DNA of 64,000 nucleotides from Terebella lapidaria. Its lineage: Eukaryota > Annelida > Polychaeta > Terebellida > Terebellidae. Every line of letters begins with the position of its first letter. Position 1 is the stretch's first letter. A model generated the notes under the pieces. That model ran no database searches and had not been told where the DNA came from. It saw only the letters and a program-made list of their open reading frames with translations. Location of the stretch: positions 2,418,001 through 2,482,000 of the forward strand of contig OX424556.1 in the NCBI GenBank assembly GCA_949152475.1, read 5' to 3'. The position numbers were made by a program, and so were the translations under genes. Shown piece by piece: positions 1 to 12,200 of this stretch.

Positions 1-840
1 AGGTCAAATTTAAGGTCACCACACAAGTCGCCATATATGACTCCCCATTTGAAAGTGCCAATTTCTAAGCTCTATCTTCAATGGATAGTAATGCGATTTG
101 GGGCGAAAAAAAAACAATTTTCGCCGACTTGTCAAAAATTCAAAATGGCCGCCACACTGAGATCGGCGATTCAAGGGCAACAAAACTTATACACGTCACA
201 GAGGTATATAAGAGGAATCTTTTTAAGCAAAAATCTCAAAACTGATCAGACAGTTTTTGAGAAAATACAGACCAGGTGCAAATTTGAGCATTTTTCGACC
301 CAAAAATGGCTGTTTTGACCTTTCAAGGTCATCCAAGGTCAAATTCAAGGTCACCACACAAGTCGCCATATATGACTTCCCATTTGAAAGTGCCAATTTC
401 TAAGCTCTATCTTCAAGCGTTCTATGAGTACAGTCTGGACAGCTCCCATTATGAAGGAAAAAAGTGCCGAAAATTTTCCAAGTCCAAAATTTTTTTCAAA
501 GGGTGAAAATTTTTTATTGCCTTAGAAATGGCCCAAAATGGATAGTAATGCGATTTGGGGCGAAAAAAAATTTTTTCGCCGACCCGCCAAAAATTCAAAA
601 TGGCCGCCACACGGAAACCGGCGAATTTAGGGATACCAAACTTATACATATCACAGAGGTATATGAGAGGAATCTTTTGAAACCAAAAACTCAAAACTGA
701 TCAGACAGTTTTTGAGAAAATGGCCGTCAAAGTCCAAAATTGAGCGTTTTTCGACAAAAACGGCCGCCATTTTGAAAACAAGGGCCACTGGCCTCAAAGG
801 AAGAGCTTCGAAAATGTTTGCACAGAACTATTTAAAAACC
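1..840. repeat. Tandem repeat / element fragment cut by window edge
   Basis: Two copies of a roughly 330-base unit (about 1-305 and 335-720) share AAGGTCAAATTCAAGGTCAC, CCATATATGAC, AAAATGGCCGCCACAC and AACTGATCAGACAGTTTTTG. The vocabulary (GACCTT/AAGGTC, AAAATGGCCGCC, TTTTTCGAC) is shared with the Helentron-like copies elsewhere in the window, so this is probably a related element that continues to the left. The small ORFs here are not genes. Confidence 0.6.
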
Positions 841-1043
841 CTTGAATATTGTATTTGATTTGGTACATATATGTTGTGGCCATATTGTAAATCTACTGGG
901 CAGAATCTATACCTTGTTGGGCCAATAAATTTGTCATGTAACTATTTTCTTGTCATGTAACTATTTTTATTGTGGTCAATAATAGACTTAACTAGTAAAA
1001 CTAATGATAACCTATTCGGTTAGTCATGACTGGATAGAACTTT

Positions 1044-1435
1044 TTAGGGCCCGAGTGAGTCGGAAATTTCCGAACCGGGTACCTGTGTCGTCTGACCCGA
1101 CCCGTCCAAATATATAGCAAAATTTGAATGATACTCACTGAAGCAATTTGTAACACGTAAACGCCAGACATTGATCTTTGACACATATTATTTGTTTCGT
1201 CAGTAATTACCAGTATTTTCAAGTTTGAGAAAGATCACAATGTCATGACCTCATAAAACTATCGTTTTTTTTCCTGATGATTTCCTTGTCATTCTTGTGA
1301 TTTTACTAGTGTTTATCACAAATATTCAAAACTATATCTTTATTTGTTCTCAAATACGAGTAACAAAATTCCGATCCAGGTAATTTTTGTATGACCCGCC
1401 CCGAATTTGGGTACCTGTCGACTCGTCTGGGCCCC
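1044..1435. mobile_element. Small inverted-repeat element, hAT-like
   Basis: The ends are inverted: TTAGGGCCCGAGTGAGTC on the left against GACTCGTCTGGGCCCC on the right, with GGGTACC near both ends. Flanks carry an imperfect 8-bp duplication, AGAACTTT (1036-1043) and AGAACCTT (1436-1443). An 8-bp duplication is typical of hAT elements. 392 bp, no coding capacity. Confidence 0.5.
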
Positions 1436-2930
1436 AGAACCTTTACATTGTTGAACCCAATAATAAATGTTTCTTGTAATAATTATTTTTATTGTGGCCA
1501 ATAAGACTTAATCAATAAAACTAATGTTACTTATTCCGTTACAGCCATGAAATCTCTACAAGTCAGAAGCTTTACCTTGTTGAACACGTTTAAAAATCAC
1601 CCGACTATTTTTGGGACCAATGTGTAAGATTTTCAAGGTTCTGATTATGTTTTTCTGATTTAGGAGGCACAATGTTTTTTGAGCTTTAGTCTTAGATTTA
1701 AATTTCTTTATGGATTTTTTTTCAGTGTTTTGATTTGTACTGCAGAGACATTTCAGTAACTTGTCTGCATTTCCAATAATTCATGACATGCATGAAAGCT
1801 TTTTTCATCAATGCGATCATGTTTCTCCTTGCCCAAATGTTGGTTTGAAGATCAGCGTACATGTTGTGTCAGTGTGCAGTGTGTAGTGTCAGCTGCCAAA
1901 TACTGAAGCAGCCCAGGCACACCCCCCACCCCGATTCGCCGCTCGTGTGACTGCTATCAAAATCAGCACTGACAATTCTCGTCGGCAATATGAAACTATC
2001 ATAAACATGATAAAAGTGCTAGATCTAGTATCCATTTGTTTCTGCTTATTTTAGGAGGAAACTAAGTTTTTTCCCGTGTAAAAGCTCCGCAAATCTGCTA
2101 AGTTTTGTTTGTTTGTTTCCGACTGTTCCTTTTAGTCAAATCTCGTTGAAATCTCGCTTCACTTCAATGGCATTTTTAATTAAATTCCCCCATAAACAAG
2201 CTTTCGGTGGTGATATTTTTATGAAGTATTACCAGTGAAGTAGGAAAGAGTCATAGAAAAGACCATTTATTTGGGTCGTAACAAGTATTTCCACAAATAC
2301 CGCACTCAGTTGGGAGTTCTATGGTTGGACGATCTCTTGGCGGCTGGCATTTTGACCTTGACCCTGCAGCAATTTTTTGGGGCAGTACGCTAATTGGCGG
2401 GACTCGCTCACGTGATCATTTGCATATCATTATATCCACGTGTATTTCATAAACATGTGGGTGTGTCCGCCAAGACAGCTTCCCGATTGGACAATTCAGT
2501 GACTCTCTGGCTGGCGGGCCGACTGCCGTGACTGCTTATCGGGGCCACACGAGAATTGAATTTGCCCACTGGAATATGGAATACCACCACTAACACATAA
2601 TTATTATGTTGCCGTATCAACTTGTCTTTCATTGTTGCAATACCATACTGTATCTATATATTGTGCGGAATGTATATCCAAAACTTTGAGTGCATATGAT
2701 TGCAAGAAAGCACTGTTCCAGTGGAGATCAAAACGGGAGTGGTGATGGGTATGAAACGGTGACATACAAAAAAAAAAACGGTCGGAACACACGTCTCCTG
2801 GGATTATTATCGCTAATAACTTATTACATTAACCATGATTAGGTACACGGGCGTCATTTTCCTCCCAACGGGCCCCGGGCCCTCCCAATTAGCCACAGTT
2901 GAATAGCCTGTTGTGGTTCCAAGTGGCACT
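1436..2930. other. No gene seen
   Basis: AT-rich, with a direct repeat of about 70 bp (968-1040 and 1490-1560, both around ATTGTGGYCAATA) that brackets the small element at 1044. I see no supported gene or RNA. Confidence 0.5.
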
Positions 2931-3369
2931 TTCAAGAATGTAAACAAAAGAAAAAATTCAAAAATCCAAAAAAAACCAACATCATAGAGGAAGAGCCCTG
3001 CTCTTCCTAAAAATACGAAAATCAAGAAACAAAAAAATACCTCCTTCTCAAAATATTTTTAGGCATTTTTGTGCAAAATTTCAGAAAGATTCGATCGTTA
3101 ACTTTAAAGATAAAAATGTTAACGCCGGACGGCCGGACGGACGGGCAGACGGAACGGACTTACGGGCCTTTCCCATGTTAAATTTCCTATCTCGACTGGC
3201 CCCTAAAATTGCAAAACTGGCCCCTAAAATCTAACTTTTGGCCTAAACCATGGTTAGGGGCCGTTTTCAGCTTTTCCCAGGCCCCCAACTCCGTTCCGTT
3301 AGCCCGGACGGACGGACGACGGACGCAACGCCATGCCAATAGGTTATCGGACCAAAGGTCCGGTAACCT
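2930..3369 (-). mobile_element. 5' end fragment of the Helentron-like family
   Basis: The end at 3369 is the family palindrome (GGTTATCGGACC / GGTCCGGTAACC) preceded by the GGACGGACG/CAACGCCATGCCAATA block. Only the 5' portion is present. A 151-bp element sits inside it at 3149-3299. Confidence 0.6.
3149..3299. mobile_element. 151-bp MITE-like insertion
   Basis: Inverted ends ACGGAACGGACTTACGGGCC on the left and GGCCCCCAACTCCGTTCCGT on the right interrupt the GGACGGACGG tract of the surrounding fragment. No duplication could be resolved because the target is repetitive. Confidence 0.4.
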
Positions 3370-3474
3370 AAAAAGTTACTGAACAGATTCTGTGAAAATG
3401 GCCGCCAAAGTCCAAAATCAGGCATTTTTCGTCGAAAAAGGCCGCCATTTTGAAGAAAAATTGAAAACCAAAAA

Positions 3475-6075
3475 TTAGCCCAAGGGCTAAGAAAGGTTAC
3501 CGGACAATATATATTTTAGATATTAGCCATTTGTCCCATGACCTTGAAAATAAGGTGGTTGGTCAATTCAAGGTCACGAGAATATTCAGCATATATCATT
3601 TCTAGTACATCCACAATTGATTCCTAAGCTGTAAGTCGATAATAAGTGAGATATTAGCCATTTATGGTCTGACCTCAAAAACGAGGTCAAAGGTGAAGTT
3701 CAAGGTCATGAGAATATTCAGCAGCTTTCATTTCCATTGTGTTCATAATTGATTCCTAAGCTGTTAAGTCGACGATAAGCAAGATATTAGCCATTTTGTG
3801 CTCTGACCTTGAAAATAAAATCAAGGTCAAATTCAGGGTCAGCAGAATATTCACTGTATATCATTTTCAATATGTCCACAATTGGTTCCCAAGCTATAAA
3901 GTCAATAGTGAAGCAAGATATTAGCCATTTTGCCTTTGACCTTGAAAATGAGGTCAAAGGTCGAATTCATCGTCATGGCAATATTCAGCATACATCATTT
4001 TCTATATGTTCACAATTGATTCTTAAGCAGTAAAGTTGATAATAAGTGAGGTATTAGTCATTTTGTCCCATGACCTTTAAATTTAAGTCAAAGGTCAAAT
4101 ATAAGATCACGAGAATAATCTGCAATCTGTATATAATCTGTTTATCACTTCCTGTATCTTCACAATTGATTCTTGAGCTGTAAATCAATAAGAAGCGAGA
4201 TATTAGCCATTTTGTCCTGTGATCTTGAAAATGAGGTCAAAGGTCAAATTCAAGATCATGGCAATAATCTGCATATATCATTTCCAAAAGGTCCACAATT
4301 GATTCCTAAGCAGTAACGTCGCTAATACCCGAGATATTAGCCATTTTGTGCTCTTGAGCTTGAAAGTGAGGTCACAGGTCAAATTGAAGGTCACAAGATA
4401 TTCAGCATATATCATTTCCTATATGTCCACAATTGCTCCCTAAGCTGTAGAATCGATAATAAATGAGATATTAGCCATTTTGTCCTGTGACTTTGAAAAT
4501 GAGGTCAAAGGTCAAATTCAAGGTCATGACAATAATCTGCACATATCATTTCCTATAAGTTCATAATTGATTCCTACTCTGTAAAGTCAATAATAAGCGA
4601 GATATTAGCCATTTTGTGCTCTGACCTTGAAACTGAGGTCAGAAGTCAAATTCAAGGTCACGAGTATATTCAGCATACATGTATATCATTTCCTATATGT
4701 CCACAATTGATCAATAAGCTGTAAAATCGATAATATGTGAGATATTAGCCATTTTGTCCTGTGACTTTGAAAATGATGTCAAAGGTCAAATTCAAGGTCA
4801 TGACAATAATCTGCATATATCATTTCTTATAAGTTCATAATTGATTCCTACACTGTAAAGTCAATAATAAGCAAGATATTAGCCATTTTGTGCTCTGACC
4901 TTGAAACTGAGGTCAGAAGTCAAATTCAAGGTCACGAGAATATTCAGCATATATCATTTCCTATATGTCCACAATTGATCCCTAAGCTGTAAAATCGATA
5001 ATAAAAGAGATATTAGCCATTCTGTGGTGTGACCTTGAAAATGAGGTCAAAGGTCAAATTCAAGGTCATCAGAATATTCGGCATATATCATTTCCTATAT
5101 GTCCACAATTGGTTCCTAAGCTGTAAAGTCGTTAATAAGCAAGATATTAGACATTTTGTGCTCTGACCTTGAAACCGAGGTCAGAGGTCAAATTCAAGAC
5201 CCTGAGAATATTCAGCATATATCATTTCCTATATGTGCACAATTGATTCCTAGTCTCTAATCTCAATAATAAGTGAGATATTAGGCTTAATGTGTCCCAT
5301 TGTAAAGCATAGGAGAATTTAACATGGGAAAGTCCCATTTGGGCCGAGTTTGGGCCCAAAATGGCCTACCTCGAGCGATTCAAGGGCAACGAAATTTATA
5401 CGTGTCACAGGGGTACATATGAGGAGTGTTATGCATTGATAAGAAAAATAGTTACTGAACGGATTCTGAGACAAAAACCGTCAAAGTCCAAAATTGGCCA
5501 TTTTTCGACGAAAATGGCCCTCTGACCTTGAAACCGAGGTCAGAGGTCAAATTCAAGGTCACCAGAATATTCAGGATATATCATTTCCTATATGTGCACA
5601 ATTGATTCCTAGTCTCTAATCTCAATATTAAGTGAGATATTAGGCTTAATTGTGTCCCATTATAAAGCATAGGAGAATTTAACATGGGAGAGTCCCATTT
5701 GGGCCGAGTTTGGGCCCAAAATGGCCCACTTCGAGCGATTCAAGGGCAACGAAATTTATACATGTCACAGGGGCACATAAGAGGAGTGTTATGCATCAAT
5801 AAGAAAAAAAGTTACTGATAAGATTTTGAGAAAATGACTGTCAAAGTCCAAAATTGGCCATTTTTCGACGAAAACGGCCGCCATTTTGAAAAAAATTGGA
5901 AAATCAGAAAACTAAAAAAAACCTTCCCTGGAAATATTTTTAGGTATTTTTGTGCAAAATTTCAGAAATATTCCATTATAAACTTTAAAGATAAAAATGT
6001 GAACGGACGGACGGACGACGGACGCCGGACGCAACGCCATGGCAATAGGTTATCGGACCAAAGGTCCGGTAACCT
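3475..6075 (-). mobile_element. Helentron-like non-autonomous element with 134-bp satellite
   Basis: Read on the minus strand, the 5' end is AGGTTACCGGACC, immediately part of a hairpin (GGTTACCGGACC, TTT, GGTCCGATAACC). The 3' end repeats this inverted as GTCCGGTAACCT, followed by the hairpin AGCCCTTGGGCT and AA, then T-rich target. Such subterminal inverted repeats, a 3' hairpin, insertion in T-tracts and a central array match known Helentron-associated elements (DINE-1, oyster pearl-type). The middle holds about 13 units of about 134 bp (3516-5275) containing GATATTAGCCATTTTGT and GACCTTGAAAATGAGGTCA. A block of about 360 bp (5150-5510) is duplicated at 5515-5875. No transposase. Confidence 0.65.
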
Positions 6076-6177
6076 AAAAATGTGGACGACGACGACGACG
6101 ACGACGACGACGGACGACGACGGACGACAGACGCCACGCCATGCCAATAGGTTATCGGACCATAGGTCCGGTAACCT
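6076..6177 (-). mobile_element. Second family end in tandem, with GAC microsatellite
   Basis: A second copy of the 5' terminal block (GCCAATAGGTTATCGGACC, then GGTCCGGTAACCT ending at 6177) follows the first directly, separated by a GAC-triplet run (6085-6125). It looks like a truncated element or a tandem duplication of the terminus. It lies about 30 bases from the ANAPC7 poly(A) signal. Confidence 0.6.
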
Positions 6178-6205
6178 AAAAACACGAGGGTTTGGGAAAA
6201 GACCA

Positions 6206-6211
6206 TTTATT
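6206..6211 (-). terminator. Poly(A) signal of ANAPC7
   Basis: AATAAA on the minus strand about 90 bases past the ANAPC7 stop codon. It lies just before the end of a repeat element, so the transcript probably ends near 6185. Confidence 0.6.
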
Positions 6212-6298
6212 CAGCAGACACAAACATTTTGTATGAACACCTTATAATCGGACCAGCTTTTGGGGGATAATACTATGGCAGATATTTCTGGATAGAAA

Positions 6299-9200
6299 CT
6301 AATCAGAATAGTGATCAGATTCTTCTGATCCCGAGACCGCCGGCTCAAACTGATACGGCAAGATTTCCCCATCTTGAACACGAGGCATGAAACCATCTCC
6401 CTGTCGATGTAAACACAAAAGTCAGTAAGTCAAATGACACTGCTCTTTTGAGACATGCCTGTAAGACTCGCCTCAAGATCATTGTCTCACCATTGGATGG
6501 ATAACATAGATTACATGCCAAACGGTAACTGTATCAACCATATATACCTCAGCGTCACTGCCTTCCAAGTCATCCACTTCGACATCATAGGAGCTTTCGA
6601 TACTGACGTCTTCTTGCTTCTGAACGCGCTCTAAACCTTCTTTAGCTGATGAGTTCCGTGGGTCAATTCTGATAACATGCATGTGTATCACGGAACATTT
6701 ATGACGAAACATAAACTTGCAACTTATGACAAAACATATTGACAAAATGGTCAAGTAGAACATCACTTGCTGACTCACTGAAGAGCTTTCGAGAACTGAT
6801 GCATCGCGCCTAGGTGGTCCGACTTCAGAGCCAAAAATTCCCCCATCAGCTGATGCAGACGACTTGTACTGTGCTTAGCCAGCTGAATATTCAACCTGTG
6901 TATACCAACACTTCCAATGAAATATATATAGGTATAGGTTGATGTATGAACACATTTTTTTCTGTGCAAATTTCAAACAATCAACTTGCTTACAATTCTA
7001 TTCCTTTGTCGCTGTTGTCCTGTTCCTTCAAAATTTCCAGCATCAAGTAGACAGCTTCCAGGTAGTTGGGATCCATTTTGAGAGCCTTTTCAATGTATCC
7101 TTTAGCCTTTTCGGTGGTGAAAGGTTCCTTAGCAAGGACGCTGGCATACAGTGTGAGAGAACGGGCATTGGGCAGTTGTTTGCAAGCCTGACCAGCAAAT
7201 GTCATGGCTTCCTTGTTCCTTCTGTTTGCCAAATAACAATCGACCATTCCTGCAATTACATCCAATATCCAGCTAGAACCACATGGAAACCTGTTCGATA
7301 TTGTGCATGCAACTGACACATCATCATTACTGCTTACAAAATCTACCTAGGATTTCACCATTCGATGTACAAGTGTATACCTTTGTATGCTTCAAATCTA
7401 TGAGGCGCCAATCGAATCGCTTCTCTGTAATGCATAACTGCTTCTTGAACCTTCTTCAGATGTAACAGCGCTGATCCTTTTAGCAATAATCCTTCGACGT
7501 TTCTGTTGTCTATGTTCAACGCCTATTGCAAAACATGGGAGATACACTTGCCCAATTGCACCAATAGCACGTGACAAGTGTCCACATATTCCAAAATTTT
7601 AGTACATGCATGTCCTCGTACATTACCTTCTGGGCGAAGTACACAGCTCGAGCAGCCTTGCGAGTAGCCATGCAAAAATAACCGACTGATGTCCAAGACT
7701 CTGGAGCAATTTCTGACACTTCCATCAGTTTTGTGGATAGGCTGCCAAACATGATGAAAGTTGATCAATCACTGTTGATTACGCCAGCAAGCTCAATCAA
7801 ATTTTTTTTAAAAATTTAATACCTTTCAAGTTCCTTCAGTGCCTTGTCATGGAATAGCTGACAAGCTAAAATGTCCATTTTGCAATGATTGAAGGGATCT
7901 GAATGCCTTGCCTGGAAGTATTATGTGGATCGGTTTCATTCTTCATAATTATTATTTTTAATGATCATCTTCAGTTGGTGGTTAGTAAACTAATCAAAAT
8001 ACAGCACATCAAACCGTACCCTTGTCAATGTTTCCGCAGACTGAAGGTAATCCCCGTTGAGGTATTGAGCTTCTCCAAGGCTGCACAAAACGTGAACATT
8101 ACCACGCAGCAAGGGCTGGATGGAGTCAACATTCTAACATCAGTGTCCAGTGTTTTACACTACAGTGCTATACACTATTATCTAAAACTTCTGGTTCATC
8201 AGCAGTATCACTGTTTGCTATTTTCCACGCATACCTTGTTGTCCAACACCTTGAGCGTCTGAGCTGATGAACAGTAATCTTTTCCAGCTGAAAACGCTTG
8301 ACCTTTCAGCCACGAAAACAACCTATACAGCGAAAGTGAATATATCGCGTGATATATATATTTTTTTCTCTTCAAAACTTTTGACTCCATATGTTTCTAT
8401 TTTTTTTAATTTTCGTCAATTAGTCTACTGTCATGCACATTAGTAAAGGCCTGTTGAGAGTTATCTGTGATGATTGTCAGTAATTTCACCATTGTAAACC
8501 TTAATTAATTCTCAATAAATGTTGCCTCAGTTTGTCTTCGTTTCAGGTTTAAACATGTATGTTTCTATATAGTGTAGCATCAGTTTTATGTTGACATCTC
8601 AATAGCACGGCTGGTAAATGATACATGTTTTATAGAACATCAAGAGCAACATAAACATCCATCATACAACAGCACTAAACTGTTTCCACTAACCTTCACA
8701 ACTGACAAGAATGTTAAGGCTTAGAGCACACTTGATGCAAAGGAATTAAGCCACTTCTGGGAAAGGTAACAGGCTATGCACCAAATTCTTGTTGTGAAGA
8801 ACCAGAAGAAACCAATCCTTTTCCTACTGATCAACATACGAATCCTTCGGAGTTTTACAGAGATAACCATAGATGAACTGTCATACCTTCGGTAATACTT
8901 TAATCGTCAATATCGCTTGCAGAATTTATGGATATTGTGTCCATGGCTTGAAGGCAGCTAGAGATTAGTTTTCCCATGTAAAACTGTGATCAGAATATTT
9001 TCACTTTTAGTGGAGCAAAGGTAATTTTTGAGAACAAACAAGTGTGATTTACACCACAAACTTCCAAGACTGTTGATGTTCAACAGACATATATATTGAA
9101 ATCTAGTTCTACTTTGTACTGATTATCATGATTATACTGTTGTGTAATGTCGTGTGTGAGGACAAATTCCACATTCCATCAGCCATGGCAATTCGAGACA

Positions 9201-12200
9201 AACCAATACACCAAGTACAAATACAATGTATTAATTTGAGCAGTTTGATCATGAATACACCTTACAAATGTACATAATGGGATGTGTTCAGGAATATCTG
9301 CAACCGCCAGCTGACAGCACTGTATTAGTGGTTCACATGACATTGTACTGTTTTCTGGGCAATATAAATGTAGTCTCACTGCATAAAGTTACGACGTTGA
9401 CAATATCCGTCAGTGATTTGGCACCAAAACTGACATCTATTACAATGCTGCCCCCTGCTGGATGATTGAACGAACACACCCCCATTGCATAAGCGCATGA
9501 CTGATGGCATGTAAAACTTTAGAATGTCAAACCTGTGATGTGTACAAACCATTGACTGACCCACTCGTGACCTTCAGGTGCATCATTTACATGTAATATA
9601 GAGATTATATTCACAAGTCTCCGGCACAATTCACTGGGGATTTATACGGAAATGGTGTGTACACAGCAAGATACCAGTATATGATATTTGATGTATTGTG
9701 TTGTAAGTTTGATACAGCAAAATCTGTGTGCAAACGAGTTATGGAAATAACCATATATTCCAGATAATTGATGATTATCTCTACCTCAAAGTATGTATGA
9801 CTTCCATTTCTATACCCACAAGTTTTACTGTATCAAGAAGTATGAGGAAACAATAAGTCTTCTCCATTGTACTAGGTCTTGTTTGTGTCTTTTGCATGCA
9901 GTGGAGCCAATGTTGCAAGGCCATCTCACCCACAACTCCACCCCACCCCCCCCCCCCCCCACTCCTCACTTCTCCACGACCACCCTCTCCCTGTACTACT
10001 GGTCAGGAATGACAAGCGAGGTTTTCTCAAACCACGGAAACCTCTCTACACAACTTGCCATCAGTGGATCCACTGCTTGCTGGAGTTTTTCTCAGCCCTT
10101 AGGGCTCAGCATCAACAATTACCATAGCAGCAGCATTGTGTGTAAACGTTTGTGCATTTCACTAAAATTACACGGATTGTTCCACAGTTTTGAAGTGAAG
10201 TGATCCATGGTGAGGTAACATTAAATGTCTGCAGAATGGTATGACTGAGCTGTCAGGTGCCAGAACTGTTGTTGCCGAGCCCCCGGTATCTGATAAGTTT
10301 GTTGTGATATGTACAATGGCTTAAGTGATACTGACCAGTCGAGGTTGGAGGCGTTGGGCAGCAAACTTCTCACGAGAGTCTCGACCTCGACAACCTTGAT
10401 CCCAAGTTGTAGCAGGCCTCGCGACGCCTCCAGCGACAGGGGACACTCTCTACAACCAGAGAGACATCAGTCACTGGTCAGCAACACCAGACACAACAAC
10501 AGACTGCTCACTGTACCTAACAGCTTGACATTTTACACAATACTAACTGGAAAATGATGATTTCATGCTGGTGCTGCACACAACCGTGTGAGCCGGCAAG
10601 TGACAATATCTGGCCGCTGAACTCACCGGATGACCTCCTTGTAGGCGGTGATAGCACAGCGATCCACTCCCACTCTATGGTATAGCTTGGCCAGAGCAAG
10701 GTTGATTTTACTGGTGCGGAGCTTGGCACTGATTCCTTCCAACTGGAATATCATAGCAGCAATACAGTCTATTACGAGGGCAAGGCCAACATCATACAAC
10801 AAAAGCGACGAGTCATGGAGGTACGGAAGCGTATTGCTATCAAGTGTGTAAAAATTTGTATCTTGTACGTACGACTTACTAACTCGTATGTTTGACTTAT
10901 GAACTCGTACATACGACTTATTAACTCGTATGTACGACTTATTGAGTCATATGTACGACTTATTAAGTCATACGTATGACTTATTAACTCGTACGTACGA
11001 CTTATTAACTCATACGTACGACTTATTAACTCGTACGTACGACTTATTACCTCGTACGCACGAGTTAGTAAGTCGTACTTATGAGATACTAAGTCATACG
11101 TACGAGTTATTAAGTCGTACGTACGAGTTAATAAGTCGTACATACGAGATATAAGTCATACGTACGAGATACATTTTTTTACACACTTGATAACAATACG
11201 TTTCACTACGGAAGCGTATTGCTATCAAGTGCGTAAAATTTCTTATCTCGTACGTATGAGTTATATCTCATACATACGACTTATTAAGTCGTATGTACGA
11301 CTTAATAACTCATACATATGACTTAGTATCTCATAAGTACGACTTACTAACTCGTATGTATGAGTTAATAAGTCGTACGTAGGAGTTAATAAGTCGTACG
11401 TACTAGATACTAATTCGTACGTATGGGTTAACAGGTCGTACATACGAGTTATTAAGTCGTACGTACGAGATATAAGTCGTACGTACGAGATAATATTTTT
11501 TACACCCTTGATAGCAATACGCTTCCGTATGGAGGTGACCTTGGCCTGCTAAAAGTGGAAAATCACAGGAACTTGAATCAGTCAAATGTGACCAGACAGT
11601 GCCAAAAATCTCACCTCACTGATTGCTTCTTTATATTGCTTCTCCTGACACAAGCAAAGGTGGATTTTGTAGCGAATCTCCACTTCACTGCTGACATCCT
11701 TGTGAGGGAGAATAGAAATTTAGAAAACATAGAATCACACATCACAGCTAACAACAGCAATGGAATACATTAAGTATTTTCAACAATGCTTCACGACCAT
11801 GATTAATTTGACATGCATTTTCTGAAAACAAAGATGAATTTACGCAGAACTAAACTCAGTGTATGCTCTGCACTAAGACGATTTCGCACCAAATATTCAT
11901 GAATGTACAACTCACTGATGGCTGGGCCTTTCCCTTGGTCTTGTTCATCATTTTCTTCACTTGCAAGGCTTTCTGATACACATTCTGCAACACAGTCAAA
12001 TTTCATTCAAACAAGAACATAATATGTCATAGAACGCGCCAATATTTCCTCAGGTTGTCATCACTTACAACAGCTCGCTTGTACTGGTTCTGCTGATAGA
12101 ACGCCTCCGCCTGGAAGTACAGGATCTGATAGCGTGCCGCAACCGTCAACAGCTCCGGATTGTGGTCTGCGAGTGTCAGGACAAAACTCGCCTGCAAACA

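Noticed and set aside
10772-11443. Long ORFs with YDLLTRT/YELISRT repeats
   Set aside because: They are the translation of a 21-bp array, open in several frames on both strands, inside a transposon.
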